NCBI RefSeq assembly: GCF_037975245.1 | Contig: NC_092566.1 | Location: 15,847,001-15,911,000 of the forward strand | Direction of reading: 5' to 3' | Length of the DNA stretch: 64,000 nucleotides | DNA from: Apostichopus japonicus | Taxonomy: Eukaryota; Echinodermata; Holothuroidea; Aspidochirotida; Stichopodidae | Shown here: one piece after another, positions 55,141 to 64,000 of the stretch | Position numbering within the stretch: position 1 is the first letter of the stretch | Layout of the letters: each line of letters opens with the position of its first letter | Notes under the pieces: generated by a model | The model's input: the letters and a program-made list of their open reading frames with translations, nothing else | Told to the model about the DNA's origin: nothing | Databases searched by the model: none | Translations under genes and position numbers: made by a program

Positions 55141-56868
55141 ATAAGTATTAAACCGATGGACAAAATAAACATATGAATTTAAATTAAATTTCGCATTAAC
55201 AGCTTTAATTGACCAACCGAAGTAATACATATCAATATCGGAGAAACTATTTATCTGTTTTACACGTATAAAACTAAACAAATTCTTAGAAAGGAAACAC
55301 ACACATTTACAACTCTGGCATATGTGACATTCATAAGACGTTACCATAACTTTAAATGATACACGGTTAGTCAGTGGGTTCCCATTTCATTGTTGATATT
55401 ATTTAATGATCAATAATGCTTCAAAATTAACCAATACTTTTTTAAATATGCTTTTCAATCATGCTTTGCGACAGAAAATGTTTTTGAACCTAACGTGCAT
55501 AATTTTTTAAATTCACATGAATAAAACTTCAGTGCTTTGTTATATTGCCAAAAGACCTTTGAGAAGGAAGCTCATAAGAGCATACCAGTGTTCTGTTGAA
55601 TGCATAGCAAAGTTTTCGTATGTAAGTCACGTATATGCCAGTAACAACCATGATCTTAAATTTACATACATGGCATGTACGAATCCAAAATCCAAAAGAT
55701 GAAAACTAAAGATCACAAAACTGAATTCTGCTATACTCACCGGTGGGAATAACATTTTTTATGAAAATCGCACAAATCCAAAGAAAACTTGGACGTAATT
55801 TGTTAGTAACTTCCATCTTTAATGTAATGCAGATCCCAATTCCCCAATATGTTTCCACTAGGTTAAAAATCAGGCTGGACTTTGTACTGTCAATTGTCTC
55901 CTCAACCACTCTTGATATTTGTGGCAACAATAAACATACCACTGGGTCATATCGTACATTTAAAGTACTATTCACATTTGTTTGCAAACGGTTATATTTA
56001 CAGTTGACTTAATGCTCTTCTTACTTCTTTCTCTGATTACGGAACTCAGCATCATAGTTCCTTATCCACGACAGACTGACACCCCTGGTAACTGCTGTCT
56101 CCCATTTCATCATAAATATTGCTTGATAGGGTTGAAATGGCATTAATAGGTATATGCCACACATCGTTATCCTTTTATGCTAATGAAACAACTAATAAGT
56201 GTGAACGAAAACTGTGACTTTGGATGGCATTTATAAATTACTTGAAATTAAGTTTTTATTGACAAAATTAGAAAGAAAGCAAAACTTTCCATATCGCGAA
56301 TTAACGTTTTTTGAAATTGTTAGTTTAATTGAATAAAAAAAAACAGTTTCACATAATATATATATATATTTGGCAATAGGGACTCGTTAAGGTTATTACT
56401 ATTAAAAGAGATCAAATCAGCTGACACTCAATTAAATGGCGATTTAGTGGCTAGCTTACTTTTCTTTAAGCAAATTTATACTAATTGAAAAGTATTTTCT
56501 TCGATGGTCTTTCTTTCCCATTGCAAATCTTCATTCCTATCTCATTTCGTATCTTGTTCTTTTTCTTGATTTCTTTCTGTTCTATTTTTTTCCTTTCCTG
56601 CTTCACAGTGTTCTAATTTTTTTAGCCATGAGGCTTCTTTCACAACTAAATATGCACGCTGTATATTGAAATTATATCAAGTATGAGCGTACATTGTATA
56701 TTGTTGTGATGAAAACATATAAATGAAATGAATACGCACATATTCATTCCTGATCATCATAGTGATGATGATACTTCATCTTGATTTTCTTACCCTGAAA
56801 TGAATTTTAATTCATCTTGCCTAGATGTAGGAATAGACTTTAGAAATAGATTTAAAAATAATTCTCAG

Positions 56869-57032
56869 AATTCTACCCAACCAATCAGAAAATTCGTTTC
56901 ATAATAAGGTAGTTGCCTCATAATACTATCCCACGTTTTATTGTTTTCAACGAAATTAACCTGACCACGAATCCGACAGCTGCTCTCAATTTCAGGAAGT
57001 TCTTGTCCTGCTATTGGCCTAGTGCGTAAAAC
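56869..57032 (-). other. Coding-like segment, unassigned
   Basis: On the minus strand after an acceptor-like GCACTAG, one frame reads PIAGQELPEIESSCRIRGQV, then NFVENNKTWDSIMRQLPYY and ends at a stop near 56869. No known domain. It may be a terminal exon of another gene or isoform, or chance. Confidence 0.25.
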
Positions 57033-57714
57033 TGTAACACGAAAAAGCCGAAATTATAGAGGTGAAAGAAACAATTGGGAAAGTAAAACGCTAAGGGTAT
57101 TTTTTATCGTTATTGGTTTCATAACCCTATCTTTGAATGAAACCCGACTAGTTGCATTTAAGCTGTTTCTACGAATCGTCCATCTTGTGTGTGAGTCGTA
57201 GACCTATACTTGCTCACAACTACGTATGGGTTGGTACATGTAAGTGCGTATTTAATGGAACAAACTTTTTATTTGATAAGTAATACCTTATCCCTCACAA
57301 CTGTCTGCAGGTGATCCATCAACTTCAGCGATGATGTTGATAAAATGATAAAATACTAACCACTCTTCGTTCATGCAAACACTATGTACTAACAATGAAT
57401 GGTAAGATTTATACCAATAATAGATCGTCATTGGTATACGCTTTATTGACAAATGACAACATAAGACTATCATAGGAATCATTTAAATAAAGGCTAATGT
57501 TTCCATATAGCAAATATTGCAAATGTGTAAAGTGTTACATTGTGCAATATACTGATTGGTACGTTATAATCAAAATGTAAAAAGAAGCATTTGAAGTGAT
57601 TATTTGCCAGTATTCCGAGGAAACGGCGCTAGGTATTAATACATGTTCATCAACCCTCACCACTCCCCCCCCCCCCCAAGAAAAAGTACAGATTGATGAA
57701 ACGAATTATGAAAA

Positions 57715-57815
57715 TTAAGTTAGGATTCTAAATTTTCTAAAATCAGCTACTATTTCAACAGATTCTGGAAGACGTTTAACAATTTGTGGATCTGCACTTT
57801 GTTGCAACACCGCTC
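57715..57815 (-). other. Coding-like segment, unassigned
   Basis: After an acceptor-like TTTTTTAG at 57816, one frame reads AVLQQSADPQIVKRLPESVE then IVADF to a stop at 57715. Low-complexity free and exon-like, but no domain and no paralogous copy near gene A was found. Confidence 0.25.
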
Positions 57816-58524
57816 CTAAAAAATGAAAGGGTAAGATTAGGCGATTAATTAGAGTAGAGTAGTCAAATACTTATCATATTTAAATCGATGTTATCTGGAA
57901 TACTAGTTCCATTGAGACTAGTGACAGACTACGGTAATATCAGACGTCGATATCAAACTGATGCAAATTCAGTGTAGTATAACCGTTACAAAAAAAAACA
58001 AGGCGGTGACCCTTATTAAATACATCTAAAACTTCCAGAAAAGGTAACTTTGAAAAATCAATTACTTTCTAGCTGCACCACATTGTTGTGTTCACGAATA
58101 TCGAATGATAAACTACTAACTTCAGAAACTGAAGCAACTGAACCGCATGTGTCTATAACTATCCAATTATAATACAGCCAATTTAATCCTCCAGATACCG
58201 ATTCACATCATGAAGTGTATGCTCTTTGTTTTTTTGTGTGATATCTCCGTCATTTTCACAACAATTTTTAAGCATTAAGGTTACTCTCCTTGCAAAACAT
58301 TAGTTACAATCTCCATATAATGAGCGAATGTCATAAGTCGTATCCTTTTTTCTCGACAAAATTATCCGTTATTATTACGTAAATGGTAATATTAGGTATT
58401 GTCAGCTATGTAATGATGGCAACAAACATTATGTTTTGTGTTAAAATTTCAAGACTTGATGTTCAGCGTATCTGTACGAAAGAGATAACACGAGGAAGAA
58501 AAATAAATCAAAACTTCGTCTTCT

Positions 58525-58990
58525 TTACGATCTATTTGACATGTTTTGTGACGAGCTGCTTCCGCTTGTAGGAAGTATTTTAGCTCTGGCTCTACTCCTT
58601 TCGATACTCCACTCACTAAGGTATATTCTTGACTTCTTGAATGCTTTCTTCACTTCTGGGTTTTTCGCGCAAAGAAAAATGAATAAAACGAAACCTTCAA
58701 GAGACGTAAACAGACAAAAAAGGATTTCAAACGCAAACGTCTTCCGGTTCGGGATAACAGCGAGGAAACCGAATATCCATGATAAACCTAGAAGAACCCA
58801 AAACAGTACAAATTGTTGCATCCGTGTGAACATCTCTTTCTTTTTGTTTCGGTTGGAACTACTTGGAACCATTCGACGAAAGACGATATTTCGAAGAAGC
58901 AGGCTAAAAACACCAACGTTAAAGACAACCATGATCAACAATTCTATGAGAAGGCCAAAGTACAATCCTCTCCCAGTTGGTAAGAAGCAG
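58525..58990 (-). CDS. Gene B exon: TM5-TM6-TM7 and C-tail
   Basis: Acceptor TTACAG. CFLPTGRGLYFGLLIELLIM (TM5), NRNKKKEMF loop, QQFVLFWVLLGLSWIFGF (TM6), [18 protein letters not shown] (TM7), tail rich in Ser and Arg. Stop at 58525. Divergence from gene A is strongest in the tail. Confidence 0.94.
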
Positions 58991-59060
58991 CTGTAAATTA
59001 TGGAAGAAGACAATTAAAGTTGTAGTACGATTGAATTTTCCTATGCTAGTAACGCCCAAT

Positions 59061-59130
<70 letters not shown>

Positions 59131-61295
59131 TTGAAATAAATCCGGATGGACGGATATTAAGGAAACATGCTAAAACGCTGCATAATCTCCAACATTGGTA
59201 ACGACACATTTACGCTGTGTCGTCATATATATGTTGCTCTTATTTCTAACATACCAATATGAAGGGAATTGTTGCTTTTGATCAGTTGATATATCTATTT
59301 ACATATTAAACATGTCATGGTGCGTAGTCACAAAGCAAGGTACATTAATACCACATGTTCTTTGGTTAGTTATTACTTATGGGTGAACCGACTTCAATTA
59401 TCAGGCTAATTTTAACCATATTGCTAAATGTTACTCTGTTTAATGGAACAACCTCAATCTTAACCCAAAACGGTATAAAATTGTCAATGTATTTAAATGA
59501 ATCATTTTATATTGTCGCTTATTTCTATTTTAAATAAAAGCATTACATACTTTAGTATCTTCTTTTTAACAACTGATCCTTTTGTTAAAAATGATTACTT
59601 TTTAGTGGGTTACAAAAGACAGGGAATGATGAGCCAAATATGTAAAATAGACTGCCTTCATGTTGGTATTACAGATATTTCTACTACATTATTTGAATAT
59701 ACAGATGTCATTTATTTAACAGTTCAAACGACATTAAATGTCAGTTTTCTTCTATGCCATGATTTAATATTATATTCACTTTTATCTTGTTCGCCACTGT
59801 AAGTTGCAAAACAAATATTGAACTAATGTTTAATATTTTAAATAAATATTTACTTACTATCCAGAAAGTTGATCAGTTGAAATGAAGAACACGCACAAAA
59901 CAGGTATTAAGGAGAGACCTTGAGAGAAACGGGTAATGTGATTATTGACCATTTAATTACTAGTTCACTAAAATGACGAAGTGTAAAAGCGACTATGAAG
60001 TGATCAAAATATTAAGTAAACTTCAGTTAATACAACCCAAAGTTCAGTTCCTAAATTAAAGGATTTATCCATGATATTATATGTTTTAGCACTTCTCATG
60101 GAAACCTTGTACTGTCACTGACGAAGAAAAATTAGTAGCTAATCTATCACTACGGCAACTTGATATGTATGAGACGCTATAGATTACAAAAATAAGTTGG
60201 CTATATTTCACAGGAGAAGCATTTAAATAAAATAACGCAATACTTACTATATACCAATGCAGCCGACACATGAAGAAAATACTTAGCTTTCATTTGTAAC
60301 ACCTTGGGTGTTTTAAATATCACAAAAAGCAAGTACATGTGCACTGCCTCGACAGTCATCCAGCCCATGGTTGTAAGGCAGAAGTAATGGATCGCTGTTG
60401 CAATGTTTCGGCAATGAATTGGATTATCTTTGGCTAAATCCCCAGATAAAAATGTCATGTAGAAAGCAATAAGGCACAGGCATAGGTTAATGTGTATCTG
60501 TGAGGCAATCGTCTGACGCAATGCCCTGAAAAGGGAAAATTTAATAGCATTGTAGGGAGACGAGAACATTAAACATAGTTTCATAATTTAGGTATAACAG
60601 AGAAATAAGAAAGGACTGATCAAAAACTTTCACTGGTACTCTAAAATATTACATAAGCATAAAACTTTCATATTACTCTCATTACTGCTAGACTTTGTAA
60701 AGAAAAAATGCTGAGTGATGGAAACTAAAACGTTGTTTCATTCATTCATTCAAAATTCGAATAATTAACCCATGACAAGATTCAAATGTACCACTGTAAA
60801 CACGTCGTAAATAAGTACATGATTTATGCTTTTTAATTCAATGTCAATGTTTGAAAGGTTCTATGTCGTTTTCTTATTTTTATCGCTTTTTATTTTTATC
60901 GTCTTTTCACGCTAGGGAGGATTCTCTCTGAGGAATCACTAATTTTACTTTAACATTAGTACAAGCCGAAAGGATAAACAATGTGCTGACACGGAGGAAT
61001 AAACTGATGTAATGGAGAAAGTAAACCATTAACTTAATTTCCTTTATGATTATTTTTTATAAGTAGAGATAAAGCAATATGTGCACATAAACGACATCCT
61101 CGGTAAACTATCTTTACTGACCCAATTAATGACACAGTTAAGACATATGCCAGTAGACCAGCTATGGATAGAGTTGATCCAATCCACGTGATGATGTTTA
61201 GGGTCGTGCTGATCGCAGGTGGAATGTCCAGACCAATTCCCTGTTATTTCAGGTAAAGATATTCCATAGTAATTAGTGATTGAAATTAACTGCAA

Positions 61296-61383
<88 letters not shown>

Positions 61384-61926
61384 ATAACAATAAAGAGAAA
61401 AGTAAAGAGACACAAAAAAAAGGAGGATGTCCTGTTGTATCTTTGCAGTATATATAAGTATATTATAACAATATCACAAAGTTACCTTTCGTAAAATTGA
61501 TTACAACTGCTGGGATTTAAGATATATTTCAGCAATAGAGACTTTAAGGAAGATATAAACTATATCTTCCCTCATTCTAGCAGTATAGGCGTTTACTTTT
61601 GTTGCTTACTCTTCAAATTTAATGCACAAGTTATTTCTCAGACTATTCTTTGTGATATCCTGGCGCAACTTACCACGAGCACAGCAAAACTAGTGAGATG
61701 GTTACATATGCAAATTATCTCATTGTCGTCTGTCGATAAAGAACAACCGTCTTCAGACCAAGTTCCCTCCTTGCTTCCCTCGGGCACAAACCAGAATACG
61801 CATCGCAGTTCCTTGACCACTTCGTTGTCTACTAACGACTATCAATAAAGTTTAAAAAAAAAACATGAATCAATAAAATGAATAGTTTGCGAAGATTTGC
61901 AGTGCATATATATTTATTTATATATA

Positions 61927-61976
<50 letters not shown>

Positions 61977-63807
61977 GTGCAATGTTACAATACAATGCTA
62001 AAGACAGAAGCTTGAACTGGACTTAACATATTTTATAGGAAGATAGCTTAGAATCAGTTGCTTTTCTTTAGAGTTTCTTGACCGATAAGGAATACTTTCT
62101 TTCAATTCGTGAAAAGATGTGCGTTTCTATTACTGGGAAGTATCTTAGCAAATATAAGCCATGAACTTCGAAATAGGAAAAGAAGATTGTAGGTGTAATA
62201 AACATAAGACCATCATTAAGAAGTATTCTGTTTGATGAAAAAATGTCTGAAACTTACAGGGAATACAGAAAACCTTGTTACTATACTATCATCCGGTGGG
62301 AGATCTGTAACGTCAACGTCAACTTCTAAAGTGGCCGCAATAACCTGGCTTGCAATTTCTTCTCTGTGTATGTTACTGTCTTTAATAAGTGTATCGGTTG
62401 TTTGAAAAAGCCGCGAATCCTTGTAGATGAAAAAGCTAATTGGAACGTGGGTAATTGTCGGATAAGCTGAAAGCGAAACATTGTTAAAGCATTTCATGTA
62501 TTAGAGTGACGATTCTATGTAATTACATAATATCTCAACTGTTAAGATATATCTGAAATTTTCGGAAACTTTATGATTATTATGAATACATTGATGTAAG
62601 GTTTACTAAAACAGTGAATACGGTTAATTGTTTCCACTTTAAACCTACCGTTTATTTGCATTTGAAACGATTACGGGACGAGCCCTAAATGTAAATGGCA
62701 CAATTAAATATGGAATGTAAGCAAACATGATAGTGAGAATCATTCGTTTATCCTTTTTTTGAAAGAGTACCTTCTATAGCTATTTCCAATATCCTTGATG
62801 GTACGTAGATCGATGAGGTGCTGTTGAATGTTCGTACTTCCTGCTGATCATTATATAGCCGTGTGTTTTCTTTAGAAAGATCAGCATTCAATGCATCTTG
62901 CAATGTGATATTATTTGGCGGTAGATTGAGAAATGTAATCGCCTTTGTAATATCTGGATCTAATTTTACTGCTTGAACGCCAACGTTATCCTGAATGTCC
63001 GTAAAGTTGTCTTGATTTTCTTGAACATTGGAGACTTGTTGCTCAAGAGAGTTTACCACAGAGCTGGTCCCCTGAGTTTCATCCAGCTTGTCCTCATCAA
63101 CCTCCATCAGATTATTGACTGTCCCTACCACCGACTCTGTAACCTGAAACAAGTAGGGCCAATATTTGGTGTTCATTAACTTTGGGGGGGGGGGGGGTAG
63201 GGGAGCAGGACGTACGCGGGTTACTAAACTCATTCGATGAATTTATCACTCATTTTAACAGTTTAACAGAACACACAAATTTACAAGGTAGCCATGTTTT
63301 CAAACAAAAGAGTGTTCCTTTCATTTTGGGGCATATATCTATAAACTGGACAACTTTTGTAATACGACAACAATTCTAGGTAATTTATTTCTTTTCAAGT
63401 TATTATGTGACAAAATTTGAATCACACTGGTCATCTCTCAATAAATAATGCATATTATGTTGTGGAAGTGTAGACAGATACTGAATACCTAGTTCAATGG
63501 TGATAAATATATACCATATGACATTGCAAGAGGTTAAGTCGTTGGAGAGGCTACCGTTAGAAATCCCAATTTCTGTTTCATGTCTATACACTTATGATTA
63601 TATTTCGTACAACATATTGAGCGTTCGTAACTATTGACATTAATTAAAAATGTTACTTACGTCTGGCGAGGAACTATTAGCATTTGCGATTTCATCTAAT
63701 GATTCAGCCACATTCTCTACCTCTGATACGTCAAGATCTTCCGTCTGAGTTGTTACAAGTGCTAGATCGCTGGCAACCTCATCGACATTTTGCTCCGTTA
63801 CTGTCGT
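58525..63807 (-). CDS. Gene B: adhesion GPCR, 3' part only
   Basis: Gene envelope, cut by the right end of the window. Eight exons cover the GAIN region, the GPS ([11 protein letters not shown]), and TM1-TM7 with the C-tail. It is a paralogue of gene A in the same orientation. Exon phases are the same throughout, and five exons have exactly equal length (147, 373, 165, 278 and 61 bp). Whether it carries CUB, LDLa and sushi exons lies beyond 64000. By family it should be a cell-surface receptor that autocleaves at the GPS; ligand unknown. Confidence 0.85.
59058..59128. repeat. (AT)n microsatellite
   Basis: Long TA dinucleotide run in a gene B intron close to the last exon's acceptor. Translated frames (IYIYIY) are artefacts. 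Confidence 0.95.
59858..59918 (-). CDS. Gene B exon: TM4 / second extracellular loop
   Basis: 61 bp, acceptor CTCAAG, donor GTAAGT. LSLIPVLCVFFISTDQLSG, then two bases of a Tyr codon. Same length and phase as 19798-19858 in gene A. Confidence 0.88.
60248..60525 (-). CDS. Gene B exon: TM2-TM3 into TM4
   Basis: 278 bp, acceptor TTTCAG, donor GTAAGT. ALRQTIASQIHINLCLCLI, the conserved Cys in PIHCRN, EAVHMYLLFVIF, KYFLHVSAALVY. Same length as in gene A. Confidence 0.94.
61122..61240 (-). CDS. Gene B exon: TM1
   Basis: 119 bp, acceptor AACAG, donor GTCAGT. GIGLDIPPAISTTLNIITWI then GSTLSIAGLLAYVLTVSLIG. Four residues longer than gene A's TM1 exon. It joins in frame to ALRQT. Confidence 0.88.
61304..61381. 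repeat. (AT)n microsatellite
   Basis: TA dinucleotide run, between the GPS and TM1 exons of gene B. Confidence 0.95.
61674..61838 (-). CDS. Gene B exon: GPS motif and Stachel
   Basis: 165 bp, phase 0-0, acceptor GATAG, donor GTAAGT. CVFWFVPEGSKEGTWSEDGC, then [15 protein letters not shown]. All four Cys, both Trp and the HL/T cleavage site are present; the tethered agonist is identical to that of gene A. Confidence 0.95.
61915..61973. repeat. (AT)n microsatellite
   Basis: TA dinucleotide run in the intron before the GPS exon of gene B. Confidence 0.93.
62258..62466 (-). CDS. Gene B exon: GAIN domain, C-terminal half
   Basis: 209 bp, acceptor TTTCAG, donor [57 protein letters not shown]. 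Six residues shorter than gene A's exon because of the linker. Confidence 0.92.
62771..63143 (-). CDS. Gene B exon: GAIN domain, N-terminal helical half
   Basis: 373 bp, acceptor TTTCAG, donor [26 protein letters not shown] through SIYVPSRILEIAIE. Exactly the length of gene A's exon. Confidence 0.93.
63661..63807 (-). CDS. Gene B exon: GAIN helical segment (first in window)
   Basis: 147 bp, phase 0-0, acceptor TCTCAG, donor [50 protein letters not shown]. Upstream exons lie beyond the window. Confidence 0.93.
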
Positions 63808-64000
63808 CTGAGAAAAGTAAATTCGATTCATATACTTCATTATGGACGACTTAGGAGAGAGTTTCCAGAATTGATGTAGGGTACAGAGATTAACAAGTGA
63901 ACGTGTCTATTCGAATGTGCGAATGTCTCTATAATGGGAGCTGTAGAAGCAAATTATACTATGCACTATATGATAAACAATTGAGTTTCAGGTACGTACG

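Larger units (their letters stand above)
51556..56452. repeat. Segmental duplication block, copy 2 (non-coding)
   Basis: Direct-oriented copy of 1-3708, longer because of an internal tandem duplication of about 1.56 kb and an inserted LINE tail, and lacking the MITE. It lies between genes A and B. No supported exon. The copy-1 landmarks (a run reading CCACGACAGACTGACACC, and GGTTGAAATGGCATTAATAGG) are all present. Confidence 0.87.

Noticed and set aside
58541-58996. A 151-codon plus-strand frame
   Set aside because: Antisense shadow of the gene B TM5-TM7 exon.
59058-61381. IYIYIY frames
   Set aside because: TA microsatellite translation.

Overview
The window looks like a piece of an AT-rich, intron-rich invertebrate nuclear genome. 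No rRNA, operon or CRISPR structure was seen. Split genes with GT/AG introns, modular extracellular domains (CUB, LDLa-like, sushi/CCP, HRM, GAIN/GPS, 7TM), several LINE families, a Copia element and a complex satellite suggest a marine invertebrate. An invertebrate deuterostome such as an echinoderm is my best guess, but only from gene style and composition.

Layout. 1-3708 is non-coding DNA that recurs at 51556-56452, and a palindromic MITE sits in the first copy only. 3709-7138 is a dead LINE ending in a long CATC microsatellite. About 8.2-17.3 kb is a satellite array (full monomer about 330 bp, with a recently amplified 656-bp dimer) that carries an inserted 5'-truncated LINE. 18.8-51.3 kb on the minus strand is one very large adhesion-GPCR gene (gene A). 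51.6-56.5 kb is the second copy of the non-coding block. 58.5 kb to beyond the right edge on the minus strand is a second, paralogous adhesion-GPCR gene (gene B), cut by the window end.

Gene A, reconstructed exon by exon from splice sites and phases, would encode roughly 2,490 residues. In order these are: a possible signal peptide, CUB alternating with LDLa-like modules (six intact CUB, five LDLa-like, one dead CUB exon), 14 near-identical sushi exons plus one relic, an HRM-like region, a GAIN region with a canonical GPS (CNHLT), and a 7TM domain. Every ectodomain exon is phase 1-1, so units can be added or lost without shifting the frame. Gene B shares the GAIN/GPS/7TM exon structure, with five exons of exactly equal length. 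This is a tandem family with a conserved signalling half and a fast-changing binding half. That pattern suggests recognition or adhesion, though the ligand cannot be read from sequence.

Introns of gene A host a three-layer nest (a hAT-type element, a LINE fragment inside it, and a second hAT-type element splitting the LINE fragment), a 5.6-kb Copia retrotransposon with identical-looking LTRs but a broken pol and an antisense LTR-like insertion, a LINE tail, and microsatellites. The most interesting signal is in the ectodomain: each LDLa-like module has five cysteines instead of six, and each CUB that follows one has a single cysteine. The first CUB, which has no LDLa before it, lacks that cysteine. 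This suggests an interdomain disulfide and a composite LDLa-CUB unit.
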